This document shows positions 45,290 through 56,872 of a stretch of 64,000 nucleotides of DNA, piece after piece. Location of the stretch: NCBI RefSeq assembly GCF_945859685.1, contig NC_079147.1, positions 192,245,174 to 192,309,173 on the forward strand, in the 5' to 3' direction. The notes under the pieces are model-generated. The model was given only the letters and a program-made list of their open reading frames with translations, searched no databases and had not been told where the DNA came from. The DNA comes from Eupeodes corollae. Its lineage: Eukaryota > Arthropoda > Insecta > Diptera > Syrphidae. Each line of letters opens with the position of its first letter. Position 1 is the first letter of the stretch. Both the position numbers and the translations under genes were made by a program.

Positions 45290-46900
45290 TAAACACAAGG
45301 GCAAATTTAATTCTTTCAAGTCTTCCATTCCAACTCTAAAGTTATTAGCTAACAAATTATTATTTCTCATGAATTTGTCAACATTTCACACAACTGACAA
45401 ATAAACTTACTGCTGTCAAGTGAAATGTTCACCATTTTTAAACATTTAGCTGTCAAACTATTATTTCCCATGAAGTTGACAACGTTTAACACAACTGACA
45501 AATAAACTTTAAGCTGTCAAGTTTTGTTTTCGAGTTTTTACTTGACATTTTTCCTATTTTCGAGCTGTTAGCTGTCAAATTATTATTGCTATTGCTGTTA
45601 GAACGTATGTTCTATTTAAGCGAAACAAATTGTAATAATTAAATTTTAAGGTGTCAAGTCTTGTATCCTTTTGCTTTTAACCATTTTCAGGTACCAAACG
45701 CACTTGGCTCTTAAATTCATTGACAATACCCTAAAGAAGTGACAGTTAAACTGACAAATAAACTTTAAGCTGTCAAGTTTTGTTCTCTAATTCTGACATG
45801 CAATGGTGAGACCATACTTAAACTGTTAGCTGTCAAATTTGTTATTTTTCCTGAAGTTGGAAACGTACGTTTTACAAGTCTTGTGTCCTTGTTATTACGT
45901 GAAATTATCGATTTTTAGACTCTTAGCTGTCATATTGCCTTAGAGATTGACAACGCCCTAAACAAGTGAAAAAAAAAAACAGTTAATATGTAAGTTATAA
46001 AAGCGGGTTTTGTTTCGATGTCAATGTTTAACACAACTGGCAATTCAGCTTAAAACTGTAAAATTTTGCTTCTTAGTTTTCACGTAAAATTCTCCCTATT
46101 TCATACTGCTATCAAATTTGTATTTCAAGTTAAGTTGAAATCTTGCGTTTTACATAAGATGTCAAGTCTTGTTTCCTTGTTATCATGTGCAATTACACAT
46201 TTTTAGTTACCAAAAACTCTTAGCTGTCAAATTGTTTTAGTGATTGACAACCTACAAAAGTGACACTTAAAAAGTCAAATATCAAAGTGCGTTTTGTTTA
46301 GTTGGCAACGTTTAACAGAACTAACAAATACATTTTAAACTGTCAATTTTTGTTTCCTAGTTCTCACGTGAAATTCTCCCCATTTTTAAAATTTTATCTG
46401 TGGAATTTATTATTTCTCTTGAAGTTCGAAATGTGCGTTTTACACAAGTGACAGAAAATTGTAAGTTCTTGAGACTAATATTCTTCTTATCACGTAAAAT
46501 CATTAATTTTTAGTTACTATGAACTCTAAGCTGTCAAATTTTATATGGATAGACAATACCCTGTACAAGTGACAGTTAAAGTGTCAGATATTAAAGCGTT
46601 TTTTTTCTTCGGAAACGATTACGATAACTGTCAAATATACTTAAAGATGTTTAGTTTTGTTTCCTAGTTGTCATCTGAAATTTTCACCATTTTCAAGCAA
46701 TTAGCTGTAAATTTTCATTTCTCTGAAGCTAAAAACGTACGTTTTACACAAGTTACAAAAAATTGTAAGCTGTCAAGTCTTGTTTCCTTTTTATCACATG
46801 AAATTATCCTTTTACTTATCAACAATTCTTAGCTGTCAAATTGTTTAATTGATTTGCAACTTTCTAAGTAAGTGTCAAATATCAAAGCCCGTTTCGTTAT
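45290..46900 (+). repeat. Higher-order tandem repeat of about 285 bp, CTGTCAA-rich
   Basis: The anchor GTTTAACACAACTGACAAAT (exact or varied) recurs at about 45384, 45484, 45747, 46025, 46308 and 46613, so the later copies are spaced 263-305 bp. Within each unit, two or three related sub-blocks occur: AAGCTGTCAAGT, then TTGTTTCCTAGTTCTCACGT, then TTAGCTGTCAAATT, then AACGTACGTTTTACACAAGT. This indicates an older, shorter repeat that was duplicated into a larger unit. Degenerate echoes continue to about 47540. Non-coding. Confidence 0.82.
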
Positions 46901-47640
46901 TTTATCGGAAAATGGTACACTTACACTTTACCTTGACTTTAAGAGCTGCCATAGCTTTTTTTCTTAAGAATGCTTACAGTAATTTAGAAAAGATCCACAA
47001 GAAAATAGGCAGCCTTTAACAACATAAAAGACTTCAATTCAAGGCAAGCTTCTAGTATCTGATTAACCAGCTGCCAAAAATATGTGCTTCCAATTAAGTC
47101 AAATTTATTGGAATGTTAGCCAAGAAAAATCTCCCGTGCTTTCAAGTCAAGTTCATTTGTGCTAAAATATATCAGATTGTCACAGTTAAGGTTACTGAAT
47201 AAAGTTTCTAATTTTAAATTTATGACACCTGGAAAACGTACTTGTTGCTTTCGTCAAAATATACGCTCTAAAAATACAGTAGACAGCAAAAGAAAATCCT
47301 CAAGTTGTCTTGAGGTTTGTCCCAATAATTTACATAAATGACAGATAAACTGTCAGATTTCATTTCCTTATTCTTTCGTTTGGCATTTTTTTTACTGCAA
47401 AGACTTAAATTGTTGGCAAAGTTTTATAAGAATAACATCAACTGTCAGCTGTCAAATTATGATTTTTATATTGGTGGCAATACTTCTACATGTTTAGAAG
47501 TAAGATCTTGCGTACATTATAGGATTTGGATTTAGAATAAGTCCGGCTATGTATTTTTACAAAGTCATAACACCATCACTTAAATTGTCATTTGGGATTT
47601 AAAGTTAAGGTTGGCGCAACATATTCTACTAAACCTTACC
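46901..47640. repeat. Decayed edge of the CTGTCAA repeat
   Basis: CTGTCAGATTTCATTTCC (47351) and CTGTCAGCTGTCAAATTATG (about 47441) resemble repeat sub-blocks but the period is lost. The short frames here are not supported as genes. Confidence 0.45.
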
Positions 47641-49784
47641 TGTATAAGTATCATACCGGCCGGTCGGTCGCAGCTGTCCAACCAACTGGTGGCGGCTTGG
47701 CGGCGGCGGTGGAAAGCCTTAATTTCTACAAACCCGTTTATTTTTTGTTCCCGTTCCGCTTGTAGTCGTCTAGTTTAGAATTCCAGTGAAATATCAAACA
47801 CTTGTCCGACTATCGACACGATCCCAAATATACCCCATGACCAAAATATGCATTCTTAGCCCCAAAAAAGAAACCGAAGAAGACTACAAAAAAGAAGAAC
47901 AATCCAGGGATGTCTCATCATAAAGGTGGAACCAATTGGTTCCGATAATAATTTTTGTTTGTCCCTCGTCCAAAAAACAGATAAAATATCTCCTTCACCT
48001 CACACCTTTCGAACTTAATCAGCTTTTTGTTGTTTGCATTTATGTGTCCCAATGCTTCTGAGTGATCATAATTATTTTGTTGGAGGATTGGGTGAGAAAT
48101 TTTGGGCCTTACAAACTAGGGGGACCTGATTGTGGTAAAGCAAGTGAGCTATAGCTTCTTATAAAAGGGGGCTCTTCGAAGGTGGAATGGGAATTGGAGA
48201 ATAAACAAATGGACAATCAATAAACCATGAGTGAGTATTTATTTCTCATCAGGTGTGTTTTTTTTTCTTTGCTGTCAACCTTCTATCTTCTCAGCTTATA
48301 CCTTCGTTTAACCTCGTACTCTCGTATTATCCAAAGGTAAATGCACCCTTTTTATAAATTAAATATGCCATGCATACATGGGTTAAGGTATACACATATG
48401 TCATTGATGGGTATGTTCGGAAATTCCTTTGATAGGCAGATCATTTAACGTAAAATAATTGATTTTTATTTTGATATGGAGAATGAAGTCTCGATGTCAT
48501 TACTGAAGAATCTGACGGCGCGGTGGTGATGACGATGGGGAAAAGAAAATATTTGAAGAGTTGAGATTTGTTTCGTTAAGTTATTGATTGTTATGCAAGA
48601 CTTGAGTGTTATATGGAATGAAGTAAAACATGTGTTTACCACTCTGACATAGTTTATGTTTACTTAATTTTTTCTTGAATTCGATTATTATATTTAAAGA
48701 ACTTCTGGGAGGCAGGTGGAGATGAGTGTCTTGGGTTGTTTTTCTTTCCCTAAAACTACAATCATCAAAAAATTGATTAAGGAAGACATTATTAATTAAT
48801 GGTTTTAGACTTGTGATTTCTGACATCCGTCATTACGTCGTTTTCTATATATTTTTTTGTGTATAGAATATATTTAAATTTTGACAGTTTGGGTGGGCTT
48901 CGAAAAAGTCGTTCTTCTACTTATTATTCCATCATCATGGTAGAAAAATTGTATGGAACTTCGATTCTGATAGCTTATTTAAAATTCATTAAATGATTTT
49001 ATTTTATGACAGTTTGGTTACATGCAATTTCGAATTTTTAACATGCAACGAATGTTAAAAAGAAAAATAATGTATGTTTTTCTCTTTTTGAATAATTTCA
49101 CATGTTTTTTATCAGTAAACTTTCCATGAATTTGATAGTTTTTGTTTTTAATGTGAGAAAACCCAGCTATAGAAATTTCCTCATCTGCTGATTTGTTATT
49201 CAATACTGATTTTTTTAAAATTGATTTTCCTGTGAAAATTCGACCACCATAGAATCGAACAACCTGTGTTTTAACATGAAAAGAAAGACCCATCGCATTT
49301 ACCAACAAACCCGCAGCTTTTCACCGTGAAGACTGCGGATTTTGTCTCAAACGTACTTTAAAGTTACTGGAGGTTAGGACTTCCATTTGACACCTAGAAC
49401 ATTACGCACGGTTGTGTGGTGTTTCTTATAAGGAATCCTTAGATAGAATCAATAGCTGCGTCTAGTTCAATTAAGTTAAAAGTCTTAGTAAACACGTAAA
49501 AGATTTACTCCGACTTTTTTTTTAGAGCTGAGGTGTATCTAGCTTCTCAACCATGAAGTTCAGGGTATAAAACTTGTAGTTCAGGGTGGGTGTTGCGCGT
49601 CGCATAAAACTAAAAGAAGATGGAGGAAGATATTCAAAAATAATTTTACATGAAATTTATAGACCACATGTTGTAAAAACAATATGTGCCATGCTACAAA
49701 GAACAAATAACCACAAAAAATATTGGAGATTTTTACTTAGCACTTACCGCTAAATAAATCAATGTTTATTTAGAAATTGTTTGA
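47641..49784. other. No gene seen; one GC-rich island
   Basis: GGCGGCTTGGCGGCGGCGG and neighbouring CGGTCGGTCG (47658-47712) form a short GC-rich island, possibly regulatory. Minus-strand frames at 48826-48581 and 49308-49018 have no recognised domain. Confidence 0.4.
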
Positions 49785-49845
49785 AGCTTATGAATGATCG
49801 CCTCATGACCTCAAGGCAGAAATCAGCATTAACCGTTAAAACAAC
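49785..49845 (+). mobile_element. RTE family A, endonuclease scrap left of the LINE
   Basis: ATGAATGATCGCCTCATGAC (from about 49792) followed by AAGGCAGAAATC matches the segment encoding INERLMTIRIKAKF at 10339-10380 of the long copy. It continues on the other side of the LINE at about 50960. Confidence 0.6.
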
Positions 49846-49849
49846 GATA

Positions 49850-50905
49850 CAAAAGGATGAAGTAAGAAACTTTATGACGATATTCAAGTGACGTAATTGA
49901 GTCAACCAAGTTATGGTCACCAATCATTTTAAAAGTTCTTCGTTAAAAAACTGTTGCAGTACCACATCCGAAGAGAAAAGATTTGAGTCTGGAATGGAGA
50001 AATATGGAGTACTAAAAGTGCTAAAACCAACGAAAGAATTAATTGGATTAGAAGTTGCAGACAAGAGACCAATAATAAAAATATGAAAAAGTGTAGGGGA
50101 CAAAGCAGAGCCCAGGGGCAAACCAATTTTTAGAATTCCATTCGTCCAAATAACTTGTATTGAACAATTGACAAAAAATGTATAATTCAACGAAGAAGGA
50201 ATACCAGAAGTATCTATTTCCGATAGGAGAGCAAGATGACAGGCTTTATATCAAATGCCGTTGAAATACCAAGTGCAATAATGTTACTTTCTCGAAAAAG
50301 GTGTTAAGATTTGTTGCTTTGTTCGGTGAGATGAACCGTACTGCCGGTTATTAAGAAGCTTTCTTTTCTCAAGATATTTCTAAGCTAATAATCAATCAAC
50401 CTTTCCATGACCTTAAAAACATAGACGTCAGTGCTATCGTTCAATAATTTAAGGGAGAAAATTTGCATTTTTTGTGATTGGCTGAACAAATTTTGTCGTG
50501 CAATTAGTCGTAATGAGCCTCAAAGAATACAATTGATGGAAAAGCTTACGTGGAGGACGAACACCTTAGAATGATATCGATGATACAATTCGGTCCAGCG
50601 GATTTATGTATGTTGAGATATTTTAGGACTCTCGCCACAATACGAAAAAAGATTGGTCCCATAGAATCATTAATGCTCTCAAGAAGTGTGATAACCATGA
50701 CACTATCAGAGAATGTGGAATTTGCGGTGAACTATCTTGAAAACGAATAAGCTTTCTGAATGTGGAATTTGCAGTGAACTAACGAAATGAGTGTCATTGA
50801 AGGGATCAAGAAAGAGGAAGAATTCCTTATGTTTTCTTCTTGTATTTGCAGTCCTTCCTGGCTTGCTTTAACCTTTTCCTGTTTTTGGCAGTCTTTTTTG
50901 TAAAC
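49850..50905 (-). mobile_element. Old copy of LINE family E inserted in an RTE
   Basis: Collinear with 39490-41095 of the young LINE. Examples: ATGGTCACCAATCATTTTAAAAG (here 49913, there 39560) reduced to shared parts; the motif C and B regions at 49975-50130 (GLPLGSALSPTLFHIFIIGL, versus GVPQGSVLSPTLFLIFINDL); and the linker region at 50550-50900. About 400 bp between 49945 and 49955 is deleted relative to the young copy, and many frameshifts are present. Confidence 0.85.
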
Positions 50906-50959
50906 ATGCCGGAAAAGTTAAGAAAGATGATGATATCCAAATGAGATCAGTGAGCTCCT

Positions 50960-51200
50960 GGAAAATGCCAATTAAAAGTGCCCTAGTTATGACACTAAAA
51001 TGTTGGCATAGACGGTCTTAACGTCAAGTACAGAAGAGAGGACTTCTTCATAGTAAGTTTACTGAGTATTATCGTATTTGCTGCGAGGCACAATGATCAG
51101 GGAATTGGAATTAATTTCCCAAACTTACCCAATGCAAATGTTAAAGTTCTCGTGGGAAATCAGGCGAAAAAAGAATTTACCTCGGAAAGAAAAAGTAGTA
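50960..51200 (+). mobile_element. RTE family A, endonuclease scrap right of the LINE
   Basis: GAGCTCCTGG then AGTGCCCTAGTTATGACAC (about 50980) matches 10450-10495 of the long copy (the CPSYDTK segment), followed by an eroded DFNAKLGRED region and FAARHN (about 51074-51095; FAARRN in the long copy). With 49785-49845 it brackets the family E insertion. Confidence 0.75.
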
Positions 51201-51449
51201 AGTTAGACATTTGTTTATACCTTTCTTTTGGTGTTCGAAGGTTTAAATAAATAAAATAAAATCTCGTGCGTCGTAAGTTATGGACCGCAAAAAGTCGCAA
51301 AAACGTTTTACACAATGTTTAAACCACCAAAATAAAGTTATAAATAAATGTACATCTTACTATTTCTCATTCCGAGGAGAAACCCTTATTGAAAGATAAT
51401 TTTTTAAATTGACATAACATTTATATCTCTGGCATTATAAGTAAATACG
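51201..51449. other. No gene seen
   Basis: Short AT-rich spacer between RTE and mariner debris. Confidence 0.35.
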
Positions 51450-51795
51450 CTTATCATGAAAGCTAAATTGTCGATAACTTTTTTCCAAATTTGTAGCCAC
51501 CAAGTGGTCAATCATATCGGGACTTCACATATCTCCACAAACAGTAGTCAAATAACGACGTTCAGTCGCATGATCTTAGAGACCAATTCACGTTTCCCAG
51601 TCTTGTTGAAACAAAAATTACTGCACATCATGGATATTCCATTGATTTCCGAAAAAGTTAGTAATCATGAATTCATATCGGATACTATTGACTGTAAAAT
51701 TCTGGTCAGCATCGTTTTTAAAAAAGTACGGAACAATTATTCCACCGATGTCAATATACACTTTGGGATTATTATACTCGTAACTAGAAACACAT
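51450..51795 (-). pseudogene. Mariner-like transposase fragment
   Basis: Minus-strand reading gives GGIIVPYFFKNDADQNFTVN (about 51755-51695; mariner GGIIGPYFFEN and VTVN block), IRYEFMITNFFGNQ, then FLFQQDWET (about 51620-51590) in place of the catalytic QQDGA region, and DMIDHLVATNLEKS near 51515-51475. The 125-codon plus-strand frame across 51456-51833 is an antisense shadow of this. Confidence 0.82.
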
Positions 51796-52059
51796 CAGTT
51801 TTGAGTATTGCATTTCCATTCAACCGAAATTGATCTTAATCATAAAACGAAATTCGCCTAATAAAAATAAACTATAATATCCATTCTGAAATGCCAAACC
51901 AAAAAGATGTTGGATGTTTTTTCGCTCTATATCAAATTCACCTTCTTCATCAAAAACTATTATAGTATTAATTTTAAAATTGGAATTAAATGAATAAATA
52001 AATTTAAAAAGCGATTTATACACAACTAATAATTTAATAGTATTTCCAATCTCTGTTTG
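51796..52059. other. No gene seen
   Basis: AT-rich spacer. Confidence 0.35.
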
Positions 52060-53590
52060 AGATCTAGGTTGCGGTTGCCCTTAAATGAAAAATGTGTTAC
52101 AAGTGATTTATCCAACTATAGGCCGATTTCAATTTTACCATCTTCAGTTAAGTTATTTGAAAAAGCTATGAAAATTATTATTTTTTGAATAAAACCAAAT
52201 TTTTACGTGAGAACATTTCTGCTCTCAAATATTTGCAAGCTTGAGCAAAAAAATCTACGGCTCCTTTATTAATCGATATTTTGGAAACATTTGATGTATG
52301 GAAGATCACAAAATACTGCGTAGTAAGATTGAGAATCCAGAGTTTCGAGGTTTTATTTGTGACTGGTTTGCATCATACAAAAACCAAAGAGTGAAATGTA
52401 GGGGTAATAAGTGATTTAAAGTAAATCGATTTAGGAGTTCCAGAAGGTTCTGTTTTAGGGCCGATTCTCTTCCTTTGATTTACATACATTAATTGTTTAG
52501 GTTTCCTTTCGAAGGTTTATTGACTGATTTTGCGGACGATATGAGTTATAGCTTTAGTACAAAAACCAACTTCATTCTTATAGTCTTATAGCTTAAGAAT
52601 CAGTAATAAAAATTTTGATGCCTTTCTCTTTTTTCGTGCTACAGAATGTCAAAAACTTAAAACTTTTAAAATGTACTTGTATGTCTAACTCAAACCCTTT
52701 TTTAAATTCTTCAAGGTACAATGACAGTTGTTTTCGTTTAATGAATTTAAATACTTGGAACTAGTAATTGATTCTAAAATGTGTTTCTCAGCTTTCGTGG
52801 AACTTTAAGATTTTTGTATTATCTTGCATGTTTCAACTACTTATGAAAATGTTTTATGATATCTTCCATTCAAAACAAAACAATGGTATTTCATGTTGGG
52901 AAGGTACTTATACAACAAAATCCAATCTATGTTGGCCATGCAGGAGTGTGTTCAGAAACAAATTTGGCGTAAGCCCTGCATATACCATAGTTTTTAAAAT
53001 TTTAAGGAATTGAAGGTTTTTTCCAATACGACATAATTTGTACTGCTACAAAGTTCTTTAGAAATTGTTTGGAAAACCTCGAAATATTTATGTCGCATTT
53101 TCAACGTGCTTTGAAACTCTATCAGAGTTCTTAATTCCAATTTTGTATTTTTAAAACCTGTACAGTAATAGCCTCTTGCTATGCCAATCTATGTATACAT
53201 TGCATCAATTGTTGGAAGACGTTTTAGTTTGTTTATTTGTTACTATTTTGTTTAGATCGACTAAGAGAACTCCATAGTTCTATAGAAACAACACAATCAA
53301 ATACGATATTTCAAATACAATCCACACGTAAGTTTCGACTCGTTAACAATTACATATTTTTCAAAACAATTGGGGTTGAACACACTAAAAGTGGTCTTTA
53401 TTTTGAAAAACAAAAGTACGGAGGGCAACATTAATTTCTTCAAAAAAAAAGATAAAACATACAAAATGATCAAGTGTGAATAATTTACAAATTTGTTCCA
53501 CACTCCCTCAATGATTTATGAATGGAATAAATTAACAAAAAAACATCCCTCCGTTATGTGACACTTTAAATAAATATCTTTATAACCCCC
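52060..53590 (+). mobile_element. LINE (family F), degenerate
   Basis: Plus-strand LINE debris: SDLSNYRPISILPSSVKLFE (about 52102-52160), then a motif A region with the catalytic block lost (LLIDILETFDVWK, about 52266), motif B LGVPEGSVLGPILFL (about 52431-52475; Gln of PQG replaced by Glu), motif C TDFADDMSYSF (about 52526-52560), the C-terminal region IFHSKQNNGISCWEGTY (about 52864-52912) and an end region near 53310-53570 with FVPHSLNDL. Many stops. PEGSVLGP separates it from family D. Confidence 0.82.
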
Positions 53591-56324
53591 TTCCCCTCTT
53601 TCTACATCTCTGTTAAATGAACAAACACACAATCAATTGTAAACAAAATTAACAAATACGATCCACATTCTAAAATTGATTTATAGATCAACATTAGGTT
53701 TCCTTAAAATATGTCTTCTTACTTCTTGGGGTTCCTTTTGCTCAAAACATCAGACTTACGAGTATGTAAAACATTTAAGATCAAACAAACAAAGTGCGAT
53801 AGAATGTGTAAACAAAATGCACAGGCACACAGAAGACCACAAACAGACGCGACGCGACGTTGCGTTCCACACTCAACCAATGATTTATTGATGGGTGTCA
53901 GTTAGTTTTCGGAAACCACAAAAGTATCTACAAACAATATGATGCATGGTTTACCATCTCTTGGTGGAGTCTTTTGCTTCCATCGTCAATGATTATTGAT
54001 TGTTTTTCAAGTGGTTCAGTTCACATTCGGTGTCTGGGTTGATTTTGATTTTGATTTTTAGATTTTTATGTTTGACTCTACCATTTTTGGGCTTGTGAGA
54101 ACTTATGAAACAGGCGCCGCCGTGCTGCGCCGAGTCATTGACTCAACGACTGGTCTTTTGGTCTTCTGGACTCACAAAATACAACAAAAATACATGACTC
54201 AAAGACAGAAATGTGATCCACTCTTAATTGGATTTTACGTCCTTCTCTCAAAAAGAGTCTTTTTGTTGTTGTTTGTATTTTTTTACAAAATTTATAGCCA
54301 TATAAGCTGTCGACAGAATTCGCCAGAGTATAATTGATTACAAGTCTGGGCAATATCAAAAGACTTAAAGACACCTGTCTAACGAGAAACGAGAAGGTCG
54401 CGTCTGTCCGTGTGTTCATCGCGTCTTCGTCATAGCTTGGTTGTGGTTCGTCGTGCGTCACTCGTCGTCTTCGTCGTCGTGGGTCTGCTGATGGTCATCA
54501 AAATGATAAAAATCACATTTAATTCAGAGGCAACTTTGAAAAAGAACCCGAGAAATTAAAAGACAGAAAAAAGGTTAACCTATCTAGGCGTCTTGCTTGT
54601 ATATAAAGTAAAAGCCCAATTAATAACAGTTTTGCTAAAGTTTATTGCCTTTGACATCACACAGAGTTAGAGTCAGAGCTAGAGCCATAACCAGGGCATA
54701 GTTTATACACCCAGAGAGAGACACTCTTTTATCGGGATCAATTATTTATGAAACTGACCAATTTCCGATCCACACGTTAAAAGGAAGGAGATAGTTTATA
54801 TTATGTTTAAAGCCTTACAAAGGTCTATAAATTTTTGTAAACAAAAAGTAGGTATATTTTCAAAAATTCCGATTCCACATTTTCCCTACGGATGGAGCAC
54901 AATTTATCGACTTGTAAAGCCTTTTTCCTGTTTTCCGTTTCTCTTTTTGGTATAGGGTTATTTATTTTTAGACAAAGTAAATAAAAAACTAACGTTTAAA
55001 TAATAAACAATATACAAATAGAAAACAAACGATAAACAAATAAGAGAGAAAACCCATAATTCCGACCCTAGCCTTGAGTACCAGTCGAAAGTTAGAGTTC
55101 TCTGGGATCACAATAACTAATTGGGAAGGGAAAAACCTAAATTCTTTTCGAGTGTTGTTTTTTTGTTTCTTAATTTTCTTTCATTTTCAAATTATGTGGG
55201 AAATGATAAAAATTTCCTTAAGACTTGCGATCCAATCCGATCCGATCCGCATTGAAATTTGTTTGAATCGTTCGTGGGGGAAAAAGTGGGGGTTCGTTAG
55301 AAAAATGTTAATTTATGAGTTCATAGATGTGTGTACATTAAAGAAAAGCGGGACTTTTGTAGAGATTATGCTCGCTTAGCCTTCATTTTCACTGAATTCA
55401 AGGAATGGATGTATCAGACTTTAGACAAAATTGAATGCTTGAGATTATGTGGTAGCCTTTCGGCGATGAGCAAATGGAGCCATTATAGTAACCGATGAGT
55501 TGTGGGCTTATGTACGCAGAGGCCTATTAAGAAATTATTTGTATTTGATCTACCGTGAAGAACTATATAAAAACTGGTGGGTGAAACCAATTAATGGTCG
55601 GTCTTATAGCTTTTATAAAAAGATTAAAGCTTTCCTCGGAATTATATACAAAAATCTTCAGAAAAAAAAAACTATTATAAAAGTTAGAGAATTCTTTTTT
55701 AAAAAAAAAGAAATAGGTAAGGCTTTACCTATGGTTCCGGTAGAACCATTAAAGGCGGCGGCGTCGATGAAGTTAAATTAAATATTTTAATTATTGTGTT
55801 CAGATTTAAATATTCATTTATCATTTTATTATTCTTTATTTTAATATATTGTTGATTTAGTAATGGCAGTAAGGAAATTTATATTGAACCAAAAATAAGA
55901 TATTTTAAACCTTTCATCAAAAATATTTGTTGGATGATGGTTACAATGGTTTTGAGCACTCAGTTAAATTATCCCTGCGGCGCAGAGTAAAAAAGTCTTA
56001 ACCTGAGTATACTCTTTTGAACCTTTAATCCTCAACTAGACGAAAATTGACAAAAAATGGACATAGAACTAAACCTTCATAGTCAAACGAAATCTAAGAC
56101 TATGGATTCGAAAAAGTCCCATCAGCTAAAAAGGGCCTCCAAGACACCTGCTTATTTTATCTTATTAATACAGCATCAGAAATACATCTTCTTTGATTAG
56201 CCGAGTTTTTGACTAAGCAGCTGTGTTAAGAAGCAACATTGGCGTGGTTGGAGTGAGCACAGTGCACAACAGTTCAATGGTGGGCTTCATAAATGTATCA
56301 ACAAATATTATTGACAGTATGTAG
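53591..56324. other. No supportable gene; possible regulatory islands
   Basis: Contains GCGACGCGACGTTGCG (53848-53863), GGCGCCGCCGTGCTGCGCC (54113-54131) and TCGTCGTCTTCGTCGTCGT (54462-54480). These low-complexity parts generate overlapping frames on both strands. The 93-codon frame 55500-55781 is Lys-rich from poly-A and not supported. Confidence 0.4.
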
Positions 56325-56622
56325 TACCCGTAACGTGATGGTTAGTGCACTGGACTGTCATGCAAGGGGTCTTGGGTTCAATCCCTTCCTTTGCCACCTA
56401 ACTTTTTTCACGGGTACTGCCTCTTGGGAGAAATTGACAAATCCTCCAAGGGTAATTCTTGTCATGAAAAAGTACTTTCTCAAATTAGCCGTTCAGATTC
56501 GTCATATTAACTGTAGGTGCTTTTCATCTCTGACAACATTACCCGCACACAGGAATGGTTGAAAGTTGTAAGTCACTAAACCCTGGTTTTTCATGGACTA
56601 TTGCCCCACCTAATTTTTTTTT
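56325..56622 (+). repeat. tRNA-derived SINE
   Basis: The head carries an RNA polymerase III promoter: A box TAGTGCACTGG at 56343-56353 (fits TRGYNNANNGG exactly) and B box GGTTCAATCCC at 56375-56385 (fits GGTTCRANNCC exactly). The intervening CTGTCATGC resembles the anticodon arm of tRNA-Asp (GTC). The arms do not fold as a working tRNA. The body (56405-56610) includes CTCTTGGGAG and CCTCCAAGGG, which could pair, and the tail ends at CCACCTAATT plus a T run. Pieces of the same SINE occur at 2300-2465 and 56805-56870. Confidence 0.85.
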
Positions 56623-56624
56623 TT

Positions 56625-56800
56625 TTATTTACATGACAGCTCATCGCCTTGTCGAGGTCCTCTGGTGGTTTCCAAGGTTTCGGTTGAGTCTCTACCAAAT
56701 TTTGACGCAGCAACGAGAATTCTCCAACGTCCTCTTGATAAGTCGTATCAGTTTGGCAGAGACACCAAATATAATGTGTTTTTGCAGAAATAAAATAATA
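56625..56800 (-). mobile_element. RTE RT fragment
   Basis: On the minus strand, AKLIRLIKRTLENSRCCVKI (about 56765-56705) and then LRQGDELSCN-like sequence after a shift (about 56665-56635) correspond to AKLVRLCRMTMENSRCSIKI and FRQGDALSCD at 11930-12065. It is more diverged than the other family A pieces. Confidence 0.78.
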
Positions 56801-56804
56801 AATT

Positions 56805-56872
56805 AGGTGGCTTAACAGTTTGTTGAGAACTAAAGCCTAGTGACTTATAACTCTCAACTATTTCTGTGTGCG
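56805..56872 (-). repeat. SINE 3' end, reverse orientation
   Basis: AATTAGGTGGC then CTAAAGCCTAGTGACTTA and CTCTCAACTATT are the reverse complement of the SINE 3' end at 56550-56615. It faces the SINE at 56325-56622 across the RTE scrap. Confidence 0.75.

Noticed and set aside
51456..51833. 125-codon plus-strand frame
   Set aside because: Antisense shadow of the mariner transposase fragment on the minus strand.
55500..55781. 93-codon plus-strand frame
   Set aside because: Lys-rich from A runs, no domain or promoter; isolated.
56325..56400. Functional tRNA-Asp gene
   Set aside because: A and B boxes fit, but the acceptor and anticodon stems do not pair properly and the sequence continues into a SINE body.
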